NCBI RefSeq assembly: GCF_019049325.1
Contig: NZ_JAGMUO010000097.1
Coordinates: 186,001 to 250,000, forward strand
Direction of reading: 5' to 3'
Source of the DNA: Streptomyces sp. AC512_CC834
GTDB taxonomy: Bacteria; Actinomycetota; Actinomycetes; Streptomycetales; Streptomycetaceae
DNA length: 64,000 nt
In this document: one piece after another, positions 1 through 8,762 of the stretch
How the letters are laid out: each line of letters opens with the position of its first letter
How positions within the stretch are numbered: position 1 is the first letter of the stretch
Notes under the pieces: model-generated
What the model saw: the letters and a program-made list of their open reading frames with translations, nothing else
Databases searched by the model: none
Told to the model about the DNA's origin: nothing
Made by a program: the position numbers and the translations under genes

Positions 1-149
1 CCTTGTCGTGCGGAGGCACCACCCAGCAGTCATGGCGGCTCATCCTCGCATTCCCGGCCCCGCCGTCATGGAGGGATACGGAACTTCCTCGCCCGACCGT
101 CAACCCTTACCCTGTGATTCACACCACCGCGGGGATGCGTGGACAAGCT

Positions 150-905
150 ATGAGCAACTCTGATTCCGAGGTGCCGGCACCTCGACCGGATCGCGGCGCG
201 GACCGCCGTGGCGCTCCGGTGGGACGGCGCGTACTGCTGGGCATGCTCGGCCTCGGGGCCGTGGGCGTCGTCACCGGGGCTCCGCTGGAGCGCCTGGTCT
301 CCGGCGGCCTCGACGTCGTCGCCCGGAAGGATCCGACGGGCCTGTCGGACCTGCTGCCGGGCAACCGCTTCCGGTACTACTCCGTCACCGGCTCCGTTCC
401 CGAACGGGACGAGACCGACTACCGCCTCAAGATCGACGGACTCGTGGCCGAGCCGAAGACCTACCGGCTGTCCGACCTGGCGGCACTCCCCCAGCAGCGG
501 ATCGTCCGCGACGTGCAGTGCGTGACCGGATGGCGGGTGCCGCGAACGCCGTTCGCGGGCGTGCGCCTGTCCACGATCCTCGACGCCGCCGGAGTGTCAC
601 CCGACGGCGGCGCCGTCCGGTTCACCTGCTTCGACGGCACGTACACCGAGAGCCTCACCATGGAGCAGGCCCGCCGGCCCGACGTGCTGGTCGCCACCGC
701 CATGGAGGACAAGCCGATCGGCCACTCCCACGGCGGACCGGTACGGCTCTACGTCGCTCCCATGTACTTCTACAAGTCCGCCAAGTGGCTTTCCGGCATC
801 ACCGTCACCAAGGACGTGCACCCCGGATACTGGGAGCGCCTGGGCTACGACGTGGACGCGTGGGTGGGCCGCTCGAACGGACGTGACGATGCCCCCACCG
901 TCTGA
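150..905 (+). CDS. Molybdopterin-dependent oxidoreductase (sulfite oxidase/YedY-like fold)
   Basis: About 251 aa starting at ATG 150, chosen because the reading frame upstream looks unlike coding sequence; ATG 135 is an alternative. An N-terminal Arg-Arg followed by a hydrophobic stretch (residues ~26-45) suggests a Tat signal or anchor, so the enzyme would act outside the membrane. The body matches the oxidoreductase molybdopterin-binding domain, with the expected single Mo-ligand cysteine in RDVQCVTGWRV (Cys124). It lacks the C-terminal dimerisation domain of true sulfite oxidases. The next gene overlaps its 3' end and encodes a four-helix cytochrome b, so the pair probably forms a membrane-linked oxidoreductase that exchanges electrons with the quinone pool. 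The substrate is unknown; methionine-sulfoxide-type reduction (MsrP-like) is possible. Confidence 0.88.
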   Translation: MSNSDSEVPAPRPDRGADRRGAPVGRRVLLGMLGLGAVGVVTGAPLERLVSGGLDVVARKDPTGLSDLLPGNRFRYYSVTGSVPERDETDYRLKIDGLVAEPKTYRLSDLAALPQQRIVRDVQCVTGWRVPRTPFAGVRLSTILDAAGVSPDGGAVRFTCFDGTYTESLTMEQARRPDVLVATAMEDKPIGHSHGGPVRLYVAPMYFYKSAKWLSGITVTKDVHPGYWERLGYDVDAWVGRSNGRDDAPTV

Positions 906-1551
906 CCGTGACGTGCGGACGGTCCCGCCCCGGCCCGCCGGATTCCCGCGTTTCACTCCCGCGGAGCGCTGGGTCCACCAGGCCACCGCCCTCCTGGCCG
1001 GGGTGTGCATCGCCACCGCGGCCTGCCTGTACATCTCGCCCCTCGCCGAACTCGTCGGCCGCCGCAGGCTGGTGGTCACGGTGCACGAGTGGTCCGGGAT
1101 CGCACTCCCGCTGCCGGTACTGCTGGGCCTCGCCTCCCGTGCGCTGCGCTTCGACCTGGGACGCCTCAACCGCTTCGGCACCCACGACCGGCGCTGGCTG
1201 AGGGCCGCCCTGAGACGGCAGGGGACGTCAATGATCCCCTCGGGCAAGTTCAACGCGGGTCAGAAGGTCTACGCGGCCTGGACCGCGGGTGCCGGTCTCG
1301 TCATGGTGGGGACCGGCCTCCTGCTCTGGTTCCCGGACCTCGTGTCGCTGTCGCTCCGGACGGGGGCGACGTTCGTCCACGACTGGCTCGCCCTGGCGAT
1401 CGGGGTGGTCGTGGCCGGTCACATCTGGCGGGCCGCCCGTGACCCGGGCGCCCTCGAGGGCATGTGGCGCGGGTCGGTGTCACGGGAGTGGGCGGATCGG
1501 GAGCACCGGTTGTGGCGGCGGGAGATGGACGGGGAGCCGGAGTCGGACTGA
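889..1551 (+). CDS. Cytochrome b561-type membrane subunit
   Basis: About 220 aa with four predicted transmembrane helices (roughly residues 28-50, 64-84, 125-145, 160-182). Candidate haem-ligand histidines lie in the helices: WVHQ, TVHEW, FVHDW and AGHIW. A GKFNAGQK motif before helix 3 is typical of the formate-dehydrogenase gamma/cytochrome b561 family. The start overlaps the end of the molybdoenzyme gene by 17 nt (ATG 889; GTG 883 is the alternative), which implies translational coupling. The likely role is to anchor the molybdoenzyme and carry electrons between it and quinol. The C-terminus is hydrophilic and charged and probably cytoplasmic. Confidence 0.85.
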   Translation: MPPPSDRDVRTVPPRPAGFPRFTPAERWVHQATALLAGVCIATAACLYISPLAELVGRRRLVVTVHEWSGIALPLPVLLGLASRALRFDLGRLNRFGTHDRRWLRAALRRQGTSMIPSGKFNAGQKVYAAWTAGAGLVMVGTGLLLWFPDLVSLSLRTGATFVHDWLALAIGVVVAGHIWRAARDPGALEGMWRGSVSREWADREHRLWRREMDGEPESD

Positions 1552-1578
1552 CTCCGGCCGCCGGGCCACCGACCGCGC

Positions 1579-2652
1579 TCAGACCGTGTGCTGGTACGCC
1601 GGGTAGGTCAGGTAACCGGCGTCCCCGCCCTGGTAGTACGTGGCCTCGTCCACCGGCGCGACGGGCAGTCCCGTGCGCAGTCGCTCGACCAGGTCGGGGT
1701 TGGCGATGAAGCCGCGGCCGAAGCTGATGAGGTCCGCTCCGAGCCCGAGCCAGTGATCGGCGTCCTCCCGCCCGGTCTGCTTCGGCCCCATCGGGAGCAC
1801 CGGGTTCATGATGAGGGCGCCCGGCCAGGCGCGGCGCAGGCCGACCAGTACGTCCTCGTCGGCGGTGGCCTCGACGTGGACGTAGGCGAGGTCGAGGCGC
1901 GACAACTCGGTCAGCAGCTCGGCGTAGAGCTCGGGCACGTCGCTCTCCTCGACGCCCCAGAACGTGCCCGCCGGGGAGAGGCGGATGCCGGTCCTGGCGG
2001 CGCCGACGGCTTCGACGGTCGCGGACACGGCCTCGATTGCGAAGCGGATCCGGTTGGCCACCGAGCCGCCGTAGAGGTCGGTGCGCAGGTTCGCGTTCGA
2101 GGAGAGGAACTGCGAGATGAGGTAGCCGTTGGCGCCGTGCAGCTCGACGCCGTCGAAGCCGGCGTCGACGGCGCGACGGGCGGCCCGGGCGTACGACAGT
2201 GCATGCTCGGGCACTTCCGCGGTCTCCAGGGCTCGCGGGGTCGGCGCGGGCTGGAGCCCGGTCGGCGTGAACACGTCCCCGACGGCGGGGACGGCCGAGG
2301 GCCCGACCGGCCTGGTACCCGTGGTGTCGGGGTGCGAGACGCGTCCGCCGTGCATGATCTGGGCGAAGATCCGTCCGCCGTTGGCGTGCACGGCCGCGGT
2401 GACGGGGCGCCACGCGGTGACCTGCTCGTCGGTGTGCAGTCCCGGCGTACCCGGATTGGACTGCCCGACCAGGCTCGGCTGTACGCCCTCGGAGACGATC
2501 AGCCCGGCGGTGGCCCGCTGGGCGTAGTACGTCGCCATCGACGGCGTGGCCAGACCGCCCGCGGCGGCACGGACCCGCGACATCGGTGCCATCACCGTCC
2601 GGTTGGGCAGTGTCAGACCGCCGAGCGGGAAACTGTCGAAAAGAGACGTCAC
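1579..2652 (-). CDS. Alkene reductase, Old Yellow Enzyme family (NADH:flavin oxidoreductase)
   Basis: A 357-aa FMN-dependent TIM barrel of normal family length. It carries the OYE substrate-anion pair and catalytic tyrosine in VELHGANGYLISQF (His and Asn of HGAN, Tyr three residues on), the FMN-binding N-terminal LPNRTVMAPM and the C-terminal FGRGFIANPDL phosphate-binding segment. The family reduces activated C=C bonds (enones, maleimides, nitroesters) with NAD(P)H. The start is GTG 2652, preceded by AGGAG at good spacing. It is divergent from a MerR regulator, with a dyad inside a long-spacer promoter between them, so it is probably induced by an electrophile or redox stress sensed by that regulator. 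Confidence 0.92.
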   Translation of the reverse strand: MTSLFDSFPLGGLTLPNRTVMAPMSRVRAAAGGLATPSMATYYAQRATAGLIVSEGVQPSLVGQSNPGTPGLHTDEQVTAWRPVTAAVHANGGRIFAQIMHGGRVSHPDTTGTRPVGPSAVPAVGDVFTPTGLQPAPTPRALETAEVPEHALSYARAARRAVDAGFDGVELHGANGYLISQFLSSNANLRTDLYGGSVANRIRFAIEAVSATVEAVGAARTGIRLSPAGTFWGVEESDVPELYAELLTELSRLDLAYVHVEATADEDVLVGLRRAWPGALIMNPVLPMGPKQTGREDADHWLGLGADLISFGRGFIANPDLVERLRTGLPVAPVDEATYYQGGDAGYLTYPAYQHTV

Positions 2653-2699
2653 GTCAGGACTCCTCGTCGTCCGGGGCCCGGATCTCGGGCACGACGGCT

Positions 2700-2731
2700 A
2701 CGCTAGAACCTGACATTGATGTCAGAGGCAA
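2700..2731 (-). promoter_or_regulatory. MerR-type promoter/operator for the alkene reductase
   Basis: A perfect 7-bp inverted repeat, CTGACAT-TG-ATGTCAG (2710-2725), lies between TTGCCT (-35, complement of 2726-2731) and TAGCGT (-10, complement of 2700-2705) reading toward the reductase. The 20-bp spacer is longer than normal and is the hallmark of promoters that MerR proteins untwist on activation. The MerR gene starts on the other side at 2767. The promoter elements are by eye; the dyad is exact. Confidence 0.7.
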
Positions 2732-2766
2732 GGAATTGTGCCGCGGATCACAGTCGGGAGTACGGC

Positions 2767-3144
2767 ATGCGCATCGGGGAGCTCGCGTCGCGGACCGGAG
2801 TCAGCGTCCGGTCCATGCGCTACTACGAGGACCAAGGGCTGCTGGCCAGCACGCGCAGCGCCGGCGGTCAGCGCCAGTACACGCAGGAAGCGGTCGAGCG
2901 GGTCAGGTTCCTCCAGCGGCTGTACGCGGCGGGGCTGTCCAGTCGCACCATCGCGGAACTGCTGCCGTGCGTCGACGCGCCCAGTGAGAACAATTCCGAC
3001 GCCGCGCTGGAGCGCATGGCGCAGGAGCTCGACCGGCTGACCGAGCACATCGCCGACCTCGTCCGCACCAGGGACGCGGTCAAGGCCCTGATGGACACGG
3101 CACGGGAGTACCGGGAGTCCCTGCGCGCCGCGGCGCGCGACTGA
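2767..3144 (+). CDS. MerR family transcriptional regulator
   Basis: A 125-aa protein with the N-terminal MerR winged helix (MRIGELASRTGVSVRSMRYY, then GLL and the wing RQY) and a C-terminal dimerisation coiled coil (residues ~78-115). There is only one cysteine (Cys68), so a metal-thiolate or Fe-S sensor of the MerR/SoxR kind is unlikely; it resembles small redox/aldehyde-type regulators. ATG 2767 is chosen because it starts the canonical MRIGELA sequence and has GGGAGT upstream; longer starts at 2716 add non-family residues. It is transcribed divergently from the alkene reductase, and its probable operator lies in the shared gap. Confidence 0.9.
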   Translation: MRIGELASRTGVSVRSMRYYEDQGLLASTRSAGGQRQYTQEAVERVRFLQRLYAAGLSSRTIAELLPCVDAPSENNSDAALERMAQELDRLTEHIADLVRTRDAVKALMDTAREYRESLRAAARD

Positions 3145-3159
3145 ACCGCGGCTCACAGT

Positions 3160-3189
3160 TTGCCTAATCATGTTAGGCAAGCCCATAAT
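3160..3189 (+). promoter_or_regulatory. TetR promoter with perfect inverted repeat
   Basis: Perfect 8-bp arms TTGCCTAA-N5-TTAGGCAA (3160-3180) are followed by CATAAT (3184-3189). TTGCCT at 3160-3165 and CATAAT form a -35/-10 pair with an 18-bp spacer, so a repressor bound to the repeat would cover the promoter. The next gene is a TetR regulator at 3228, which suggests negative autoregulation. The 16-nt gap after the MerR stop shows the two regulators are separately controlled. Confidence 0.7.
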
Positions 3190-3227
3190 CGTGCACGGCT
3201 GCTGGGAGAGCGATACGGAGGACGGGT

Positions 3228-3800
3228 GTGGCTCGGGTAGGGCTGACGACCGAGGGTCTGATCAAGGCGGGGGCCGAGACGGCCGACGAGATCGGCTTCG
3301 AGCACACCACTCCGACGGAACTCGCCCGGCGGTTCGGCGTCAGGACGGCGAGCCTGTACTCGCACGTGAACAACGCGCACGACCTCAAGACCGGGATCGC
3401 GCTGTTCGCCCTGGAAGAGCTGGCCGACCGGGTGTCCGAGGCGGTCGCCGGCCGAGCCGGCAAGGACGCGCTGACCGCGTTCGCGAACGCCTACCGCGAC
3501 TACGCCCTCCAGCACCCGGGCCGCTTCGCCGCCACCAAGTTCCCCCTCGACGACCGGACGGCGGCCGCCGGCGCCGGAGTGCGGCATTCCCGGATGGCGC
3601 GGGCGATCCTGCGCGGATACGACCTGGCCGAGCCGCATCAGACGCACGCCGTAAGGCTGTTGGGCAGCGTCTTCAGCGGCTACGTCGGTCTGGAGACCGC
3701 GGGGGGCTTCAGCCACAGTGCCCCCGATGCGCAGGAGAGCTGGACGGAGATCCTCACCGCGCTGGACGCCCTCCTGCGCACCTGGCCGACCGGCTCCTGA
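3228..3800 (+). CDS. TetR/AcrR family transcriptional regulator
   Basis: A 190-aa protein. The N-terminal HTH (residues ~8-55) contains TPTELARRFGVRTASLYSHV, a typical TetR recognition helix ending in LY-H. The C-terminal ligand domain (residues ~80-185) resembles the TetR_C_33/WHG group. The start is GTG 3228 with GGAGGACGGG upstream. It stands alone between the MerR gene and the convergent GH9 gene, so its target is not obvious from position; the perfect palindrome in its own promoter points to autorepression. The ligand is unknown. Confidence 0.88.
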   Translation: MARVGLTTEGLIKAGAETADEIGFEHTTPTELARRFGVRTASLYSHVNNAHDLKTGIALFALEELADRVSEAVAGRAGKDALTAFANAYRDYALQHPGRFAATKFPLDDRTAAAGAGVRHSRMARAILRGYDLAEPHQTHAVRLLGSVFSGYVGLETAGGFSHSAPDAQESWTEILTALDALLRTWPTGS

Positions 3801-3838
3801 ACCACCCCGGGGCGCGGACACCCGCGGGTTCCGTCGGG

Positions 3839-5722
3839 TCAGGGCCGCGCAGCGGTGAGGGAGAGCGCGTACAGGGCCGTGGAGGCGAAGTCGTCCGCCG
3901 GTTCCACCGTCTGCCAGGAACGGACGTCGTCGACGTAGCCGGCGCCGTGGCCGTCGAACCGCGACCACGACCCGCCGTCCGGTGCGAAGGAGCAGGGGCG
4001 TCCGCCGTCGAAGGTGTCCGCTTCCTTCAGCAGGTCCACGTCGTTCGGCCCGTTGACGACGGCTCCGCGCAGGATGTCTCCACGCCCGGTGTGGCTCATG
4101 GCCAGGTTGGCGACCTGGTGCTGGAGACAGTGCGGATAGAGGTCGCCCGCGCCCACGACGAAGCTGGTGCCCCAGGCGTTGGCCCCGAAGACCCAGGCCA
4201 GTTGCCGGGCGGCGAAGTCGTCGTACCGGTGGTCGCCCGTGACGCGGGCGTACAGTTCGGCGGTGGCGAGCAGGCCGAAGGTGTTCGAAACCGCGTCGAA
4301 GTCGCTGGGTATGACGCCCGACCGGAAGGGGTCCCCGGCCGCCCGCTTCCGTCCCGTCTCCACCTGCCGCCTCAGCTCCGCCTCGAGTTCGCTCGTGAGC
4401 CCGGCGCCGGGGTCCGCCGAGGAGAGCACGTCGGCGTGGGCCAGGGCGCTGACGTCGGCGGGGCCCAGGGTGCCGCTCCGCTCGTTCCGCAGGGCCGCGC
4501 GGGCCCAGGTGCTTGCCTCGCCGCTCCAGCGCGAGCCGCGTGAGTCGCCCAGGGCGTCGGCGCCGCGCGCGAGTTCGACGGCCGCCCACTCCATGTCGTC
4601 GCGCCAGGAGTCCTCCTGGTAGTAGTCGGCGGGCACGGTGGTGACCAGGGCGTCCTCGTCCGGCCGGGTGTCCGCCCTCGCGTAGACGGCGGCCGCCTTG
4701 TCCAGCCACTCACGGGCCCGCGCCGGGTCCGCTTCGGCCTCGGCCTGCGCGGCGAGGGCGAAGGCCGCGCTCACCCGGCCCGCGAGATTGGGGCTGATGG
4801 GCTCGCCCGGTTCGTTGACGCGGAAGACGGGCCGGTACTTGATCAGGTAGTCGGCGTCCCCCGGCCGCACGGTGAGGTGGTCGTCCTCCTCGGGCAGCCG
4901 CCACACGTCGTGATCGCCCCGGACGTTCTCGCCGCCGGACCCGAGCCCGACCTGGGCGTAGAGCGTGCCCGTGTCCGCGTCCCACATCCTGTCCAGCCAG
5001 CGCAGACCGTGCCGGGCCTCGTCCCGCAGCCCGGGCACCGAAGGTGTGTCGCGGAGGGTGGTCAGAAGCTGTGCGACCACGTAGGACGTCGTGTGCGTGA
5101 ACTTCAGGAAGTCGCCAGCGTCGAACCACCCTCCCGACACGTCCACGGGGCCGCCCACTTCGGACAACGCCGGGTCGGAGTCGGGGGCGGGGGTCTCGTA
5201 GACGCGGGCCCGTTCGTCGGTCAGGTGCGAGGGCACCCGTCCGGTCGCGTCGGCCAGGACTTCCTCGCCGTCCCTCTGGGTGGCGAAGAAGTGCACGCTG
5301 TCCGCACGCAGCGGATCCAGGAGCTGCCGGGCCGTCGCCACGCGGAAGCGGACCGACGGGCCGGTGTCCGCCCCCACCAGGCGCAGCCGATAGGTGCCGG
5401 TGCGGCTGATCGACGAGAGGTCGATGGAGCGCACGGCGCCGTAGGTGCTGTTCCACTCACCGAGAGAGGGGCCGACCCTGCCGTGCCCGGCGGTGTTCCC
5501 CCGCTCGTCCAGGACCTCGAACTCCGCGTCGGCCAGTTCGTCCCGGTCCCCCATGACGTAGGCGAACTTCTTCTCTCCGGCCACGTATCCGACCTGGTTG
5601 ACGCGTAGGGCCGCCGGAGCGCCGTCCCCATCCTCGGAACACGCGGAGAGGCAGCAGGCCGCCAGTACACAGGCGGCCACGGCCGACACGGCGCGAGCCG
5701 GCCGTGAGAAGAAGTGGTTCAT
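3839..5722 (-). CDS. Lipoprotein glycoside hydrolase family 9 (endoglucanase-like)
   Basis: A 627-aa protein from ATG 5722. The N-terminus is a lipoprotein signal with lipobox LSAC (Cys28), so it is probably anchored outside the membrane. It has an N-terminal Ig-like CelD_N domain (~40-135) and a GH9 (alpha/alpha)6 catalytic domain. The catalytic aspartate pair lies in GGWFDAGDFLKFTH and the general acid is probably the Glu in SWQTVEPADDF near the C-terminus. No carbohydrate-binding module is present. GH9 enzymes are inverting endo- or processive beta-1,4-glucanases; some Ig-GH9 enzymes are exo-acting glucosaminidases, so the substrate is not certain. It is divergent from the MoxR gene, with 134 nt between. 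Confidence 0.88.
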   Translation of the reverse strand: MNHFFSRPARAVSAVAACVLAACCLSACSEDGDGAPAALRVNQVGYVAGEKKFAYVMGDRDELADAEFEVLDERGNTAGHGRVGPSLGEWNSTYGAVRSIDLSSISRTGTYRLRLVGADTGPSVRFRVATARQLLDPLRADSVHFFATQRDGEEVLADATGRVPSHLTDERARVYETPAPDSDPALSEVGGPVDVSGGWFDAGDFLKFTHTTSYVVAQLLTTLRDTPSVPGLRDEARHGLRWLDRMWDADTGTLYAQVGLGSGGENVRGDHDVWRLPEEDDHLTVRPGDADYLIKYRPVFRVNEPGEPISPNLAGRVSAAFALAAQAEAEADPARAREWLDKAAAVYARADTRPDEDALVTTVPADYYQEDSWRDDMEWAAVELARGADALGDSRGSRWSGEASTWARAALRNERSGTLGPADVSALAHADVLSSADPGAGLTSELEAELRRQVETGRKRAAGDPFRSGVIPSDFDAVSNTFGLLATAELYARVTGDHRYDDFAARQLAWVFGANAWGTSFVVGAGDLYPHCLQHQVANLAMSHTGRGDILRGAVVNGPNDVDLLKEADTFDGGRPCSFAPDGGSWSRFDGHGAGYVDDVRSWQTVEPADDFASTALYALSLTAARP

Positions 5723-5856
5723 GGTGGACAGTCTGGTCGACGGCACCACCGCGCCGTGGGCCGAGGTGCCGGTCGGGGCGGGCCGAGGAGGGCGGACGTC
5801 TGTGCGGGATAGGCTCGGCTCTGCCCGCCACCCGGACGCCACAGGAGGAGTCGGCC

Positions 5857-7092
5857 ATGGGCCCACAGGACCCGCAGGAGGCGCAGGAGGCGCAGGAGGC
5901 GCAGGCCGAGCAGGACACGGCCGCGCGGCTCCGGGCGATCGGCGACGAGTTGTCGGACCGTTTCTACGAGCGGGCCGACGTGGTGCGGACGCTGGTGGTA
6001 ACGCTGCTGGCCGGTCAGCACTCGCTGGTGCTGGGCCCGCCGGGAACGGCAAAGTCCGAGATGGCCCGGGAACTCACGAGCAGGATCGAGGGCGCGTCCT
6101 ACTGGGAGATCCTCCTGTCCAAGTTCACGGCGCCGACGCGGATGTTCGGCCCCATCGACGTCGCCGCGCTCGCCCGCGGCGAGTACCGCCAGGTCTACGA
6201 CGGCCGCGCCACGACCGCGCACGTCGCGTTCATCGACGAGATCTTCAAGTGCTCCACGGCGGCGCTGAACGAGACGCTGGGGTACCTCAACGAACGGATC
6301 TACCACCCCGAGAGCGGCGGTGAACCCGTCCGCTGCCCCCTCATCGGTGCCATCACGGCGAGCAACGAGCTGCCCGAGGGCGAGGACTCCGCCGCGATCT
6401 ACGACCGGCTGCTGGTGCGGATCGAGGTCAAGTACCTGGAAGATCCCTCGAACTTCGCCGCCCTGGTCCGCTCCGCCGTCAGCCGCCCGGCCGCACCGCG
6501 GCGGACCACCCTGCCACTGGCCGCGCTGCGGCAGGCCGTGACCGAGGCCGTCCCCGCCGTCGAGGTCTCCGACCCGATCGTGGACGCCCTGTGTACGCTG
6601 CGGGCCGCCCTGCGCCGCAAGGAACTGGTCGCCTCCGACCGCCGCTGGCGGCAGGCGGTGGGCCTGCTCCAGGCGTCGGCGTACCTCGACGGGCGCCCCT
6701 CGGTCGCCGAGAGCGATCTGTCCGTGCTGACCCATGTGCTGTGGAACTCCCCCGCCGAACGCCCCACCGTCGAACGCGAGGTGCTGCAACTGGTCAACCC
6801 GGACGCCAAGGAGGCCCTCGACCTCGCCGACACCATCGACGAACTGGAGACCCAGCTCGACGCGATGGCCGGACAGTCCCGCGAGGCGCTGAGCGAGTGG
6901 GTCATCAAGAAGGCCCACAACCAGCTCGCCATGGCGGGCAAGCGGCTGGAGAAGCTGCGCGAGGAGGCGGCGGGCGCCGGCCGCTCCACCGCAGCCGTCG
7001 ACCGGGTCACCGGCCGCCAGCGCGCCGTCCGCGCCCGGGTGCTCACCGAGGCCCTGGGCGTGGACGCGAGCACGGTGCAGGCCCAGCTCTGA
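5857..7092 (+). CDS. MoxR/RavA-type AAA+ ATPase
   Basis: A 411-aa protein from ATG 5857, with a strong AGGAGGAG ribosome site at 5843-5850. Walker A is GPPGTAKS (residues 60-67) and Walker B VAFIDEIF (~123-130), followed by a sensor-1 region with ASNELPE. The C-terminal half is helical and resembles RavA. The N-terminus contains a QEA tripeptide repeat encoded by 9-bp GCGCAGGAG units. MoxR AAA+ proteins act as chaperones that remodel or activate partner complexes, usually with a VWA-domain protein encoded next door; that partner follows 20 nt downstream. Confidence 0.9.
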   Translation: MGPQDPQEAQEAQEAQAEQDTAARLRAIGDELSDRFYERADVVRTLVVTLLAGQHSLVLGPPGTAKSEMARELTSRIEGASYWEILLSKFTAPTRMFGPIDVAALARGEYRQVYDGRATTAHVAFIDEIFKCSTAALNETLGYLNERIYHPESGGEPVRCPLIGAITASNELPEGEDSAAIYDRLLVRIEVKYLEDPSNFAALVRSAVSRPAAPRRTTLPLAALRQAVTEAVPAVEVSDPIVDALCTLRAALRRKELVASDRRWRQAVGLLQASAYLDGRPSVAESDLSVLTHVLWNSPAERPTVEREVLQLVNPDAKEALDLADTIDELETQLDAMAGQSREALSEWVIKKAHNQLAMAGKRLEKLREEAAGAGRSTAAVDRVTGRQRAVRARVLTEALGVDASTVQAQL

Positions 7093-7112
7093 GCGCGGGG
7101 GCGGACGGGACC

Positions 7113-8732
7113 ATGGACCAGGGACCGCACCGGCTGGACGAACTGGCGAACCGGGCCGCCAAGTGGCTGGCGCTGTCGGCCGCCGCACCCGCACGGCACA
7201 CCGCGGCCGTGGTCGCGGACCGCTTCGACCGGCTCACGTGGCGGGACACCTACGAGCAGTCCGCCGCGCTGCGGGACCTGGCCGGGGAACTGGGCGAGCG
7301 CCACGAACACATCGCCGACCTCCTCACCGACGCCTTCCTGGCCGCCTACCGGGCCGGCCCGCGGCTGCGCGAGCCCGCCGAGATGGACCCCTCCCGCATG
7401 GTCAACCACCGGATCGTCGGCGCGTTGCTGGACTCCCCCCGGTTCGCCGAGCTGCACCGGGAGACGGTCGGCGACCCGTACGCCGCCGCCATGGCCGTGC
7501 TCGCCCAGGCCACCGCGCTGCGCCGGATGCTGGACGAGTCCCGGCCCGCCCGGGACCGGGACGAGCGGGCGGAGCGGGCGCGGCAGAGCGCCGAGGACGC
7601 GGCGAGCGCCGTCGCCGAGGCGCTCCGGCGGGCCGCCGCCGAGGCCGACGCGGACGGCACCGTGCCCGGGCCGGCCGCCGACGCCGTACAAGCCGTACAA
7701 CAGGCGGCCGAGAGCTCGGAGGCCGCCGCGAGGCGGGCCGCCCTGGACGCCGGGCAGGCCCACGCGGTGGCGCTCCCCGGCATCCGGGCCGCCGCGCGGA
7801 GCGCGGTGGCGAAGTCGGCGGCTGCCGCGCGGGAGGAGGCGGCGCTGATGCGGGCCTGGGGCGTCGGTTTTGGCGAACTGGAGCGGATGCCGTTCGACGA
7901 GCGCGCCCGGCTGGCCGAGCGGCTGCGCACCGGCCGGCTCGCACAGTGGGCCGAACTCATCGGCCGCTTCCGGCAGATGGCCGAGGGGGAGCGCGCCCGC
8001 AAGGTGGAGAACGCCACCGGGGAACTGATCGGGGTCACACTCGGCGACGACCTCTCCCGCGTCATCCCCTCCGAGCTGGCCAATCTCGGCCTGCCCGAAC
8101 TGCGTGCGGTGTTCGCCGCGCGCTACGCCGCCGGAGAGCTGATGCTCTACGACAGCCAGGGAGAACAGGCCACCGGCCGGGGCGCCGTCATCGCCTGCGT
8201 GGACACCTCGCACTCCATGTACGAGGCGGGGCCCGGCGGCATCACCCGCGAGGCGTGGGCGAAGGCGTGCGCGCTGGCGCTCCTCGACCAGGCCCGCCAG
8301 GCGGGACGCGACTTCGTCGGCATCCTGTTCTCCGCCGCCGACAAGCTCCAGGTCTTCCGCTTCCCTGCCGACCGGCCCGCCCCGCTCGCCCGCACCCTCG
8401 ACTTCGCTGAGACCTTCCTGGGCGGCGGCACCAGCTACCAGCGGCCGCTGTCGGCGGCGGGCGAACTGCTCGAGGAGGAGTTCAACGACGCCGCCCGCAC
8501 CCGGGGCGACATCGTGATGCTCACCGACGACGACTGCGGCGTCACCGAGGAGTGGATGCGCGGCTGGAACGACGCCAAGCGCCGGCTGGGCTTCCGGGTC
8601 TTCGGCGTGGGCATCGGCGCCCCGCGCGTCGCGGAGGCCGGCTCGGTCCTCGAGGCCCTGTGCGACAACCTCAGGTCCATCGAGGACTTCACCGACGTCC
8701 ACGCCGCCGCCGACCTGTTCCGAGTGATCTGA
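7113..8732 (+). CDS. VWA domain protein, ViaA-like partner of the MoxR ATPase
   Basis: A 539-aa protein. The N-terminal ~340 residues are helical and Ala/Arg/Glu-rich (a coiled-coil stretch around 145-250), and the C-terminal ~180 residues form a von Willebrand A domain. The MIDAS metal site is visible: DTSHS beginning at Asp364, a Thr in LGGGTSYQ and an Asp in VMLTDDD. This order (helical N-terminus, C-terminal VWA) is that of ViaA. The gene starts 20 nt after the ATPase gene and is surely co-transcribed. By family knowledge it would recognise a substrate and regulate the ATPase; the client is unknown in actinomycetes. Confidence 0.88.
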   Translation: MDQGPHRLDELANRAAKWLALSAAAPARHTAAVVADRFDRLTWRDTYEQSAALRDLAGELGERHEHIADLLTDAFLAAYRAGPRLREPAEMDPSRMVNHRIVGALLDSPRFAELHRETVGDPYAAAMAVLAQATALRRMLDESRPARDRDERAERARQSAEDAASAVAEALRRAAAEADADGTVPGPAADAVQAVQQAAESSEAAARRAALDAGQAHAVALPGIRAAARSAVAKSAAAAREEAALMRAWGVGFGELERMPFDERARLAERLRTGRLAQWAELIGRFRQMAEGERARKVENATGELIGVTLGDDLSRVIPSELANLGLPELRAVFAARYAAGELMLYDSQGEQATGRGAVIACVDTSHSMYEAGPGGITREAWAKACALALLDQARQAGRDFVGILFSAADKLQVFRFPADRPAPLARTLDFAETFLGGGTSYQRPLSAAGELLEEEFNDAARTRGDIVMLTDDDCGVTEEWMRGWNDAKRRLGFRVFGVGIGAPRVAEAGSVLEALCDNLRSIEDFTDVHAAADLFRVI

Positions 8733-8762
8733 CCCGTCCGCCGGCGCCGTCCGCGCGGGCCG

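Noticed and set aside
3168..4709. 513-codon frame on the minus strand over the TetR and GH9 genes
   Set aside because: Arg/Gly-rich shadow of GH9 with no recognisable domain; the in-frame GH9 protein explains the DNA.
6399..8702. 767-codon open frame on the minus strand across the MoxR/VWA genes
   Set aside because: Low-complexity composition, no motif and no ribosome site. It is fully antisense to two well-supported genes.
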